A stretch of DNA of 64,000 bases from GSA-30 sp036384435 (GTDB lineage: Bacteria > Pseudomonadota > Gammaproteobacteria > Xanthomonadales > Rhodanobacteraceae): contig NZ_DASVMI010000181.1 of NCBI RefSeq assembly GCF_036384435.1, positions 1 to 64,000 on the forward strand, written 5' to 3'. Positions 42,497 through 50,594 of the stretch are shown piece after piece. The number at the start of each line of letters is the position of its first letter. The first letter of the stretch is position 1. The position numbers were made by a program, and so were the translations under genes. The notes under the pieces are model-generated. The model ran no database searches, had not been told where the DNA came from, and saw only the letters and a program-made list of their open reading frames with translations.

Positions 42497-44145
42497 TTGG
42501 CTTTAGAGGGCCATCCGGTGATGAACGCCGCTACACCTGCTACCGCCGTCATGATCGCCGGCCAGATCCCAAAGGCGCCGACGGCCAGGGCGAGCATGGC
42601 CGCGACCAGCAGCAGGCTGCCGCCGAGCAGGCCGCAGATCAGCGTGCGATGTTGCTGGTGTGCAGCGCGTTGCTGCTGTATCAGCAGCAACGGGTCGGTC
42701 TTCTGTTGCATCTCACCGCGGGCCACCTGGCGCAATGCATCACGGATCAACTCCGGGAATTGCGGCGCGGCATGGAGCCATTCCGGCAGGCGTTTGCGCA
42801 TGTCGCGCAGGGTGCGCACGGGACTGTAGCGCTTGCGCAGGATACGCTTGAGTACCGGGTGTGCCACGGCCCAGATGTCGATATCCGGGTCGAGCGTACG
42901 GCCGACGCCCTCGATGTTCAGCAAGGTCTTCTGCAACAGGATCAACTGTGGCTGCAGCGTGAGCTCGAAGCGACGAGCGGTCTGGAACAGCTTGACCACC
43001 AGTTCGGCCAGCGATATCTGCGACAGCGGCCGGGTGAAATATGGCTCGCATACCGTGCGCACCGCCGCTTCCAGTTCATCCAGGCGCACCGTCGAGGGCA
43101 TCCAGCCAGCATCCACGTGCAGTTTGGCAATGCGCGCGTAATCGCGTTCGAACAGCGCAATGAAGTTCTGCGCAAGCCAGTACTGATCCGCTTCGGGCAG
43201 CGAGCCCATGATGCCGAAATCCAGCGCGATGAAGCGTGGCTCCTCCACCCGTTGCGGATCGACCCAGATGTTGCCTGGGTGCGCATCCGCGTGGAAGAAA
43301 TTGTCGCGGAACACCTGTTCGTAGAACACGCGCACGCCCTTGGCTGCCAGCGCCTTGCGATCGATGCCCGCGGCCTCGATGGCGGCCACATCATCGGCAC
43401 TGACCCCATAGACGCGTTCGAGCGTGAGCACGCCGGCCGTGGTCAGGTCCCAGTGCACCTCGGGGACATACAGGTCGCGGCCGTCCTGGAAATTGCGTCG
43501 CAGCAGGCTGGCGCTGGCGCCCTCGCGCTGAAGATCCAACTCATTTTCGAGCATCTTCTCCACTTCGGCGACCACGTCCAGTGGACGGATCTTGTCGGCG
43601 TTCGGATGCCAGCGCTGCGCCAGTTCGCCGAGCGAGCGTAGTAGACCGATGTCGCGCGCGATCTTCTTGTCGATGCCCGGACGCAGCACCTTGACCACCA
43701 CTGCGCGGCCATCGAGCAGGGTCGCGGCGTGTACCTGGGCGATCGATGCCGATGCCAGCGCGGTCTCGTCGAAACTGCTGTAGCGCTCGGTGACGGGCGC
43801 GCGCAATTCGCGCTCCACGATCGCACGCGCCTGACTACCGGGAAATGGCGGCACCTGATCCTGCAGCAAGGCCAGTTCGTCGGCGATATCGCCGGGCACC
43901 AGATCGCGGCGCGTGGAGAGGACCTGACCGGCCTTGACGAAGATCGGCCCGAGCTCGGTCATGGCCAGGCGCAGACGCTCGCCGCGCGCGAGCTTGTCGA
44001 TGTTGGCGCGACGGCGCGTGACCAGCGGGCGAACCCATTTCAGCGGACGAAACAGATGCGCGGCGTCGACCAGTTCGTCCAGCCGATAGGCCAGCAGGAT
44101 GGAGGCAACCCGCAGCAGCCCCGGTACGACTTTGAATGAGGTCAC
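42490..44145 (-). CDS. ubiB: Ubiquinone biosynthesis protein kinase-like UbiB
   Basis: 551 residues (E. coli 546). The ABC1/UbiB atypical kinase fold shows LGPIFVKAGQVLSTRRDLVP (KxGQ motif), ALASASIAQVHAATL (A-rich loop), FFHADAHPGNIWV and IALDFGIMG (the DFG-like metal site). Two C-terminal membrane helices (LICGLLGGSLLLVAAMLAL, and AIMTAVAGVAAFITGW) anchor it. UbiB is an ATPase needed for ubiquinone synthesis, possibly extracting lipid precursors from the membrane. Its start overlaps the ubiJ stop as ATGA. Its last codons lie inside a repeat cluster. Confidence 0.95.
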   Translation of the reverse strand: MTSFKVVPGLLRVASILLAYRLDELVDAAHLFRPLKWVRPLVTRRRANIDKLARGERLRLAMTELGPIFVKAGQVLSTRRDLVPGDIADELALLQDQVPPFPGSQARAIVERELRAPVTERYSSFDETALASASIAQVHAATLLDGRAVVVKVLRPGIDKKIARDIGLLRSLGELAQRWHPNADKIRPLDVVAEVEKMLENELDLQREGASASLLRRNFQDGRDLYVPEVHWDLTTAGVLTLERVYGVSADDVAAIEAAGIDRKALAAKGVRVFYEQVFRDNFFHADAHPGNIWVDPQRVEEPRFIALDFGIMGSLPEADQYWLAQNFIALFERDYARIAKLHVDAGWMPSTVRLDELEAAVRTVCEPYFTRPLSQISLAELVVKLFQTARRFELTLQPQLILLQKTLLNIEGVGRTLDPDIDIWAVAHPVLKRILRKRYSPVRTLRDMRKRLPEWLHAAPQFPELIRDALRQVARGEMQQKTDPLLLIQQQRAAHQQHRTLICGLLGGSLLLVAAMLALAVGAFGIWPAIMTAVAGVAAFITGWPSKAKQ

Positions 44146-44792
44146 GCGCGCGTTCCCTTGAGTTTCTGTTCCAGCCGCGCCAGCCGCGCTTCCAGTCGCT
44201 CGCTACGTTCGCGCAGCAAGTCCACCTCGTCGAGGAAGCCCTCGGTTTCGCCAGGTGCGGCGGCCACGCGAATTTCATCGCGCAGCCAGTCTGCGGTGTC
44301 TTCTGTGGCATGCCTGGCCGAGGTGCGCGCATGGGCCAGGCCCTTGCGTATCGCCCTGGCCAGCGGAACGCCAAACACGTCGCCGAATGTGCGTGCGAAC
44401 GCTTCTTCGAAATCCGGAGCGAACTGACTGGCAAGTTTTTCCAGACGGCGCGCGAGATCGGCGTCACCGGCGATCTCCACCTTGCCCGGTGCCACGCCAT
44501 CATCGTGGCGACGCAGGGCCATGGCCAGCAGGCTGGCCGGCGTGGCCGCCACGCGAAGGTGGCTGTCTTCGCGGCCTGGGCCCACCGTCAGTCGTCCGTT
44601 CTGCACTGTCACGGCCATATGCAGTTCGGGGCCGCGAAGGTGTACCTGCACGCTGCGCCCTTCCAGCGCTTGCACACGTTGCAGGCTGTCCGGATCAAGC
44701 GAAAGCGTGTGGTTGAGCGCTGTCTCCAGCGCGCGACCGGCAAGTACGCGCAAAGGACGCGGTAGCAAGGGACGGGAAGAGGTCTGGGTCAT
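44142..44792 (-). CDS. ubiJ: Ubiquinone biosynthesis accessory factor UbiJ (SCP2 domain)
   Basis: 216 residues from the ATG at 44792. An SCP2 sterol-binding-like domain occupies about 15-115 (LETALNHTLSLDPDSLQRVQ, AVTVQNGRLTVGP, ASLLAMALR), followed by helical segments and a C-terminal coiled coil (LLRERSERLEARLARLEQKL). UbiJ binds lipid and scaffolds the ubiquinone complex with UbiK, whose gene is at 30441-30689. Tight coupling to ubiB is the usual arrangement; ubiE is not adjacent here. Confidence 0.92.
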   Translation of the reverse strand: MTQTSSRPLLPRPLRVLAGRALETALNHTLSLDPDSLQRVQALEGRSVQVHLRGPELHMAVTVQNGRLTVGPGREDSHLRVAATPASLLAMALRRHDDGVAPGKVEIAGDADLARRLEKLASQFAPDFEEAFARTFGDVFGVPLARAIRKGLAHARTSARHATEDTADWLRDEIRVAAAPGETEGFLDEVDLLRERSERLEARLARLEQKLKGTRA

Positions 44793-44845
44793 CCCACCAT
44801 TGTAGCGGCGGGGAGCGTGATGGCGACGAGGCGCGACAGCCGGCC

Positions 44846-45310
44846 TCAGGCTGCCCCGGGAAAGCCGAGCTGGCGCCACGCTTCGTAGACGGCCACCGCC
44901 ACGCTGTTGGACAGGTTCAGGCTGCGACTGTGCGGCAGCATCGGCAGGCGCAGCCGGTGTTCGGGCGCGATGGCGGCGAACACGTCCTCGGGCAGGCCTG
45001 CCGTTTCGCAACCGAACAGGAAGGCGTCGCCGTCGGCGTACTGCACATCGACGTGAGCAATCTGGCTGCGCGTGGAGAAGGCGAATACCCGCGGCGAGCC
45101 AATAGCCTTCAGACAGCTGTTCAGGTCATCGTGGACGGCCAGGCTGGCGTATTCGTGATAGTCCAGGCCAGCGCGCTTGAGGCGGGCATCATCCAGTTCG
45201 AAGCCCAGCGGCCGGATCAGGTGCAGCGCGGCGCCGGTATTGGCGCACAGCCGGATCACATTGCCGGTATTGGGAGGAATCTCGGGACGGAAAAGGATGA
45301 CATGCAGCAT
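44846..45310 (-). CDS. trmL: tRNA (cytidine/uridine(34)-2'-O)-methyltransferase TrmL
   Basis: 154 residues (E. coli 157). SPOUT methyltransferase with knotted SAM site: LFRPEIPPNTGNVIRLCANT opens it, LFGCETAGLPEDV and the C-terminal MLPHSRSLNLSNSVAVAVYE form the trefoil knot. It methylates the wobble ribose of leucine tRNAs as a homodimer. It is a single gene 54 bases upstream of ubiJ on the same strand and may be transcribed with ubiJ-ubiB. Confidence 0.95.
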   Translation of the reverse strand: MLHVILFRPEIPPNTGNVIRLCANTGAALHLIRPLGFELDDARLKRAGLDYHEYASLAVHDDLNSCLKAIGSPRVFAFSTRSQIAHVDVQYADGDAFLFGCETAGLPEDVFAAIAPEHRLRLPMLPHSRSLNLSNSVAVAVYEAWRQLGFPGAA

Positions 45311-45357
45311 GGCCCCATTATCGGCGATCTTGCGGTCGAAGCGGTGGCCGTGTTTCC

Positions 45358-45555
45358 TCAGCCATTATTGTCGGCGCGCGGGCAGACCACGCCGTCGTGC
45401 ATCGCGCATACGGTCGGGGCCAGCAGCTTGCCGCCATCGTTGGCGGCCAGGCGCACGGTATCCGGAGACGCACTGACCATGGCACCCATCACCAGGGCAC
45501 ACACCAACAGGCCAGCAATCAACAAGCTGCGCATCATCAAGGCTTCGAATTTCAT
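45358..45555 (-). CDS. Small exported protein, function unknown
   Basis: 65 residues from the ATG at 45555, AAGGAA 9 bases upstream. Residues 8-30 (MRSLLIAGLLVCALVMGAMV) are a signal peptide or single membrane helix, with a possible cleavage after VSA. The remaining ~35 residues include two Cys (PTVCAMHDGVVCPRADNNG) that could form a disulfide in the periplasm. No family is recognised. It diverges from the M16 peptidase gene, with a ~275-base gap. Confidence 0.55.
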   Translation of the reverse strand: MKFEALMMRSLLIAGLLVCALVMGAMVSASPDTVRLAANDGGKLLAPTVCAMHDGVVCPRADNNG

Positions 45556-45831
45556 GGCGGACGTTTCCTTGCGGGGAGTAGAGGTCTTGCACGGAAGACA
45601 TCGCAAGCGTCGTGCCAAGCCGTGATTCGCATGCATCGCGTTGATTTTGAGTCGTTTTTTATTTGGTGCGGCTCGCCGCTCCGATGTCCGCGGACACCGC
45701 GCCAGCGGGTCCGGACAGCGGGGCGGACACTCCATGGCTGTCCGGACAACCCTGCCTTTGGTCATTTGCGCATTGCCATGCACACGATCTAGCCTCGGTG
45801 GGATCGCTTTTTTTTGAATAGGAGGTTCGTC

Positions 45832-48705
45832 ATGGCAAGACCCTTGGCCCTGCTTGCAGCGGGGGTGATGATGGCACTGGGTGTCGGCATGTCGCCGAGT
45901 CCCGCCCACGCTGCAGCCGCATCGTCCGCCGAGCAGGCGATTCCCGATATCGCCTACACCCGCTTCACCCTGCCCAACGGCTTGACGGTGGTCGTGCACG
46001 AAGACCACAAGGCGCCCGTGGTGGCGGTAAGCGTGTGGTATCACGTCGGTTCGGGCGACGAACCCAAGGGTAAGACGGGCTTTGCGCATCTGTTCGAGCA
46101 CCTGATGTTCTCAGGCTCGGAGAACCACAAAGGCACCTACTTCCAGCCATTCGAACTGGCCGGTGCCACCGACCAGAATGGCACCACCTGGTTCGATCGC
46201 ACCAACTATTTCGAGACCGTGCCGACCACCGCGTTGGACATGGCGCTATGGATGGAATCCGATCGCATGGGTCACCTGCTGGGCGCCATCGGCCAGAAGG
46301 AGCTCGATACGCAGCGTGGCGTGGTGCAAAACGAGAAGCGCCAGGGCGAGAACCGGCCCTATGGCCGCGTGAGCCAGAACATCCTGTCCAACACCTATCC
46401 GGCCAACCATCCCTACCAGCACGAAACGGTCGGTTCGATGGATGACCTCAATGCTGCATCCCTGGGTGACGTGAAGCAGTGGTTCCACGATTACTACGGC
46501 GCGGCCAATACCACCCTCGTGCTCGCTGGCGACATCACCGTGGCGCAGGCCAAGGAAAAGGCCGAGAAGTTCTTCGGCGACATTCCTGCCGGTCCGCCGG
46601 TACCGCGCCAGCAAGCCTGGATCACGCCGCTGGAAAAGCGCACGCATGGCGTGCAGCACGATCACGTCGCACAGCCGCGCATCTATCGCACCTGGGTGGT
46701 TCCGCAGCTGGGTAGTGACGATGCCATCCAGCTCGATCTGGCCGCGGCAGCGCTCGGTGGCGGCAAGACGTCACGCCTTTACCAGCGCCTGGTCTATCAG
46801 GACAAGCTGGTCGACAACATCTCCGCGGACGTGTCCGCCTTCGCCCTGGCCAGCCAGTTCCAGATCCACGCCGACGTCAAGGCAGGTGTCGATCCGGCCA
46901 AGGTCGAGGCAGCCATCGACGAGGTGGTCAAGCAGTTCATTGCACAGGGCCCGACTCAGGACGAACTTGATCGTGCCAAGGTCGCCAATCGCGCTGGCTT
47001 CGTGCGCGGCCTGGAGAAGGTCGGCGGTTTCGGCGGCAAGGCGGTCATCCTTGCCGAAGGGCAGGTCTACCGTGGCGATCCGGGCGCCTACAAGAAAGAC
47101 TTTCAGCGCGTGAACGATGCCACCATCGCCAGCGTCAAGGCTGCGGCGGACAAGTGGTTGACTAAGGGCGACTACGATCTGACCGTGTTGCCAGCTGGCC
47201 AGGATTTCAATCCGGATGCCGAAGACGCCAAGGTCGTGGCGTTGGGGCCGGCATCGGGGCGTCCAGATGCCAAGCTGCCGCCCAAGCAGGCATACACCGT
47301 GGCCCAGTCGCAGGTTGATCGCAGCAAGGGCGTGCCGCAGGTCGGGCAGTTCCCGGATCTGACCTTCCCCAAGCTTGAGCGCGGCAAGCTCAAGAACGGC
47401 ATCGAAGTGGTGCTGGCCGAGCGCCACACGATTCCGGTGACCCAGGTCGAGCTGTTGTTCGACGCCGGCTACGCGACCGATCACGGTCACAAGCTGGGCA
47501 CGGCATCGTTTACCACGGCGCTGATGGCCGAGAGTACGAAGAGCCTCGATTCGGTCGAGATCTCCAAGCGCAAGCAGCGCCTGGGGGCGCTGACCGGTGT
47601 GGGCTGTTCGCTCGATGCATGCTCGGCCACGCTCAATGCGCTGAACGATCAGTTGACGCCCTCGTTGTCACTGTTCGCGGACATCGTGCGCAATCCCGCA
47701 TTCAAGAGCGAGGATGTCGAGCGCATTCGCGGTCAGTGGCTGGCGCGCATCGCACAGGAGAAAACCCAGCCCACGGGCCTGGCCCTGCGTACCCTGCCAC
47801 CGCTGTTGTATGGCGCCAATCATCCTTACGGCGTGCCGTTCACCGGATCAGGTAATGAGGCGTCGATTCAGGCCATCCAGTCGGCGGATCTGCAAGCCTT
47901 CCATGACCAGTGGCTGCGTCCGGACAACGTCAAGATCATCGTTGCCGGCGACACTACGCTGGACAAGATCATTCCCGAACTCGATGCCGCATTCGGTGAC
48001 TGGAAGGCGCCAGCCACGGCCAAGCCGACCAAGACCATCGCCCATGTGGCCGCGCAGCCCAAGCCGCGCGTGTTCCTCATTGATCGCCCGGATGCGCCGC
48101 AGTCGCTGATCCTGGCCGGCCTGCTGGCTCCGTCGACCAAGGCGCCGAACAATCGTGCCATCGAAACGGCCAATGGCGCATTCGGCGGTAGCTTCACGTC
48201 GCGGTTGAACATGAACCTGCGTGAGGACAAGCGTTGGGCCTACGGTGCTTTCAGCTTCATGCAGGATGCCGTTGGCCAGCGCCCGTTCCTGATGTATGCA
48301 CCGGTGCAGACTGACAAGACCGCCGAATCCGCGGCCGAAGTACAGAAGGAAGCCCTTGCGGTCATCGGTGCCAAGCCGCTGACCGAGCAGGAAGTGGACA
48401 AGATCAAGGCGTCCGACATCCGTGGCCTGCCGGGCAGCTTCGAGACCACCAGTGCCGTGCTGGGTGCGGTCGAGGACATCGTGCAGTATGACCGTCCCGA
48501 CAACTACATCCAGACGCTCAAGCAGCAGATCGATGCCGTGCACCAGCCGGCCGCGGAGGCGGCGATCAAGGAAGTGATCAAGCCGCAGGCCATCACCTGG
48601 GTGATCGTGGGCGACCTGAAGAAGATCGAGCAGCCCATACGTGACCTCAAGCTTGGCCAGGTGCAGGTCATCGACGCCGATGGCAAGCCGGTTGCCGGCA
48701 AGTAA
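45832..48705 (+). CDS. Two-domain M16 zinc metallopeptidase (pitrilysin-like), exported
   Basis: 957 residues from the ATG at 45832 with AGGAGG 7 bases upstream and a signal peptide (ALLAAGVMMALGVGMSPSPA, cut near AHAAA). The inverted zinc motif HLFEH sits at 86-90, with the distal ligand Glu168 in VVQNEKRQ. The C-terminal partner domain (from ~530, ELLFDAGYATDHGHKLGTAS) has no HxxEH, as normal for the inactive half of M16 enzymes. It degrades peptides in the periplasm or outer membrane; the substrates are unknown. A strong hairpin follows at 48711-48743. Confidence 0.93.
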   Translation: MARPLALLAAGVMMALGVGMSPSPAHAAAASSAEQAIPDIAYTRFTLPNGLTVVVHEDHKAPVVAVSVWYHVGSGDEPKGKTGFAHLFEHLMFSGSENHKGTYFQPFELAGATDQNGTTWFDRTNYFETVPTTALDMALWMESDRMGHLLGAIGQKELDTQRGVVQNEKRQGENRPYGRVSQNILSNTYPANHPYQHETVGSMDDLNAASLGDVKQWFHDYYGAANTTLVLAGDITVAQAKEKAEKFFGDIPAGPPVPRQQAWITPLEKRTHGVQHDHVAQPRIYRTWVVPQLGSDDAIQLDLAAAALGGGKTSRLYQRLVYQDKLVDNISADVSAFALASQFQIHADVKAGVDPAKVEAAIDEVVKQFIAQGPTQDELDRAKVANRAGFVRGLEKVGGFGGKAVILAEGQVYRGDPGAYKKDFQRVNDATIASVKAAADKWLTKGDYDLTVLPAGQDFNPDAEDAKVVALGPASGRPDAKLPPKQAYTVAQSQVDRSKGVPQVGQFPDLTFPKLERGKLKNGIEVVLAERHTIPVTQVELLFDAGYATDHGHKLGTASFTTALMAESTKSLDSVEISKRKQRLGALTGVGCSLDACSATLNALNDQLTPSLSLFADIVRNPAFKSEDVERIRGQWLARIAQEKTQPTGLALRTLPPLLYGANHPYGVPFTGSGNEASIQAIQSADLQAFHDQWLRPDNVKIIVAGDTTLDKIIPELDAAFGDWKAPATAKPTKTIAHVAAQPKPRVFLIDRPDAPQSLILAGLLAPSTKAPNNRAIETANGAFGGSFTSRLNMNLREDKRWAYGAFSFMQDAVGQRPFLMYAPVQTDKTAESAAEVQKEALAVIGAKPLTEQEVDKIKASDIRGLPGSFETTSAVLGAVEDIVQYDRPDNYIQTLKQQIDAVHQPAAEAAIKEVIKPQAITWVIVGDLKKIEQPIRDLKLGQVQVIDADGKPVAGK

Positions 48706-48710
48706 AAAGA

Positions 48711-48743
48711 GGCCCGTTCAGCCATACGTGGGCTGAGCGGGCC
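48711..48743 (+). terminator. Hairpin terminator candidate after the M16 gene
   Basis: GGCCCGTTCAGCC pairs with GGCTGAGCGGGCC (13 bp with one G-U pair) 5 bases after the stop. It lacks a U-run. Confidence 0.5.
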
Positions 48744-48821
48744 ATCTCACGCTACGATGTGGGCCGGGCAGGCATGCTGTCCGGCCCTTTTCTTTTCATG
48801 GCAGATATCGCGGAGCTATCC

Positions 48822-49232
48822 ATGCGCAAGACCCTGTTGTTGCTCGTTCCCTTCGCGCTGAGCGCCTGCACCTGGGGCATCACGCTGAACGATGCAGGCA
48901 AGAACGTCCGCACCGCCTGGCATGGTGACGTGTCGCAGTGCCGCGACCTGGGCAAGGTGACGGTATCGGTGCAGGATCACGTCGGTCCGATTGATCGCAA
49001 CGACATCAAGGTGCGCGACGAACTGGAAGTGCTGGCACGCAACGAGGCGGCGACCATGCACGCCGACACGATCAAGCCGCTTGCCGAGCCGTCCGATGGC
49101 TCGCAGCCCTGGGGAGCCTATGCATGCGGCGCCCGCCCGCTGGGTGACGATCGTGGTCGCGGCATGAGCCAGCCAGCGCCGCAGTCGCAGCCACAGCAGC
49201 AGGGCGGGGCGCAGACGTTTCCGGTGAAATAA
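48822..49232 (+). CDS. DUF4156-family lipoprotein
   Basis: 136 residues from the ATG at 48822 with GGAG 6 bases upstream. A lipoprotein signal ends in a clear lipobox, FALSACTWG, so the mature protein is anchored through Cys15. The DUF4156 core follows (DLGKVTVSVQDHVG with DELEVLARNEAATMHADT), then a low-complexity Gln/Pro-rich tail (QPAPQSQPQQQGG). Family members are small, often YjeI-like lipoproteins of unknown function. It probably has its own promoter in the ~80 bases after the M16 hairpin. Confidence 0.85.
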   Translation: MRKTLLLLVPFALSACTWGITLNDAGKNVRTAWHGDVSQCRDLGKVTVSVQDHVGPIDRNDIKVRDELEVLARNEAATMHADTIKPLAEPSDGSQPWGAYACGARPLGDDRGRGMSQPAPQSQPQQQGGAQTFPVK

Positions 49233-49249
49233 CCATTTCCGGGGAAAGG

Positions 49250-49420
49250 AAAAGCGAGAAGTGAGTCGTTAGCGGTGAGGGTGTAGTGGCGAGTAGTGAG
49301 GGCGCATCGTTGCAGGAACCTGAGGCCTGCAAGTTCGCGATAGGGCCACGCAGCGCCACGGTGTGCCTCAGTCGTTCGAACCTGCCCTCTCACGACTTGC
49401 TCGTCGTCACTCGCTCGTAG
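49250..49420. repeat. Purine-rich intergenic repeat cluster (family C), copy 2
   Basis: GAGAAGTGAGTCG, GCGGTGAGGG and GCGAGTAGTGAGGG on the left face CTCTCACGACTTGCTCG and CACTCGCTCG on the right, the same style as 42332-42496, including CTCTCACGACT. It lies between the lipoprotein stop and the HU terminator. Confidence 0.5.
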
Positions 49421-49428
49421 TTGTAAAC

Positions 49429-49458
49429 ACAGACGGCGACCCGAGGGTCGCCGTCTGT
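49429..49458 (-). terminator. Rho-independent terminator of the HU gene
   Basis: On the - strand ACAGACGGCGACC pairs perfectly with GGTCGCCGTCTGT (13 bp, 4-base loop), followed by GTTTAC, 37 bases after the HU stop. Confidence 0.75.
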
Positions 49459-49495
49459 CATCCCTCGCGCTGGAAGAGCGCGCTGGAGGTAACTC

Positions 49496-49873
49496 TTAGA
49501 GCGCAGCGTCCTTGAGCTTCTTCAGCGGACGGATCTTCACCTTCACGGTGGCCGGCTTGGCGGCGAACCACTGTTCTTCCTTGGTGAACGGGTTGATGCC
49601 CTTACGCTTGGGCTTGGCTGCAACGCTGACAGCGGTGATCTTCAGCAGGCCAGGCAGGGTGAAAGCGCCAGCGCCCTTCTTGTTGATGGAAGCGTGAGCG
49701 GCACCTTCCAGTGCGCCCAGGACTGCACGGACGTCCTTGGCGACCACGCCAGTGCTTTCCGCGATGTGGGCGACCAGGCCCGACTTGCTGAGGGTTTCTT
49801 TGATCGGCTTGGGAGCGGCCGACTTGGCCGCAGCCTTCGGGGCCGCTTTCTTGGTTGCTTTCTTCGTCGCCAT
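49496..49873 (-). CDS. HU-family DNA-binding protein with Lys/Ala-rich N-terminal tail
   Basis: 125 residues from the ATG at 49873. Residues 1-25 are a histone-H1-like tail (MATKKATKKAAPKAAAKSAA). An HU/IHF fold follows from ~28 (SGLVAHIAESTGVVAKDVRA, then ALEGAAHASINKKGAGAFTL, then GLLKITAVSVAAKPKRKGIN with the DNA-intercalating Pro of the NPFT turn). HU wraps and bends DNA and shapes the nucleoid; tailed versions are typical of xanthomonads. It has its own terminator and diverges from the MarR gene. Confidence 0.9.
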   Translation of the reverse strand: MATKKATKKAAPKAAAKSAAPKPIKETLSKSGLVAHIAESTGVVAKDVRAVLGALEGAAHASINKKGAGAFTLPGLLKITAVSVAAKPKRKGINPFTKEEQWFAAKPATVKVKIRPLKKLKDAAL

Positions 49874-50022
49874 GGATATCCCCGTGGTGGTTTGTGTTGT
49901 TACCAGTTTTTGCCGGTTGGCATGCGCAATGTAGGCGAAGTCAGCGCATTGAGAAACCCCTTTTTTGCGTGACGTTAAGCGGTTTTTTGGTTGGAGCCCT
50001 TGTGCATGCACCGCATGAGGTG

Positions 50023-50060
50023 TATTGTTCACATATTGATTATTCACAAATGTAACAATA
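50023..50060. promoter_or_regulatory. Inverted and direct repeats upstream of the MarR operon
   Basis: TATTGTT (50023-50029) and AACAATA (50054-50060) form an inverted pair, with near direct repeats ATTGTTCACA/ATTATTCACA inside (50024-50033, 50039-50048). The AT-rich stretch between divergent HU and MarR genes suits a MarR operator overlapping the promoter. Confidence 0.5.
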
Positions 50061-50094
50061 TCAACCATCCAACACAGCGCGAAGAAGCTATCCG

Positions 50095-50589
50095 ATGAGC
50101 AGTTTTCTAGCTACAGAACAGCGTCTTGCCATCACTTGCCGCCGTCATCCTGCGTTCCCGCGCGAGCCTGCGGTCGTGGTGCGACTGATCAAGCATCTGC
50201 ACAAGCGCATTCATGATGACGCCAACGCCGTCTTGCGTCCGTGGGGCATCAACCATCCGGAATACAACATTCTGATGATGATGTATGGCACGGAAGGGTA
50301 TACGTTGAACCCTAGCCAGTTGGCCGATGCAGCCGGCGAGAAGTCGGCCAACATCACGCGCTTGACCAACGAGCTGTGCGACAAAGGGCTGATCGAGCGA
50401 ACCGCCAGTGATGAGGACAGGCGCAAGATCACACTGACCCTGACCGCAGAGGGGCTGACCATGATCGAGAGCTTCCTGCCCGATATCTGCGCGCTGCTCG
50501 AACGCCAGACGGTTGGCATGCAGGCACGCGACATGGTGCAGCTCGAACGCCTGCTCAAGAAGTTTCTCGACCAGTTCGAGGGCGACTGA
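50095..50589 (+). CDS. MarR-family transcriptional regulator of an efflux operon
   Basis: 164 residues. The winged helix-turn-helix is complete: LNPSQLADAAGEKSANITRL as the recognition region and GLIERTASDEDRRKITLTLT as the wing with the DxRxxxLxLT signature. It resembles the MprA/EmrR branch that senses phenolic and drug ligands. It is the first gene of a + strand unit with an FUSC transporter, DUF1656 protein and HlyD adaptor (5-base gap to the transporter), so it most likely represses that operon, including itself, through the repeats at 50023-50060. Confidence 0.92.
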   Translation: MSSFLATEQRLAITCRRHPAFPREPAVVVRLIKHLHKRIHDDANAVLRPWGINHPEYNILMMMYGTEGYTLNPSQLADAAGEKSANITRLTNELCDKGLIERTASDEDRRKITLTLTAEGLTMIESFLPDICALLERQTVGMQARDMVQLERLLKKFLDQFEGD

Positions 50590-50594
50590 ACGTC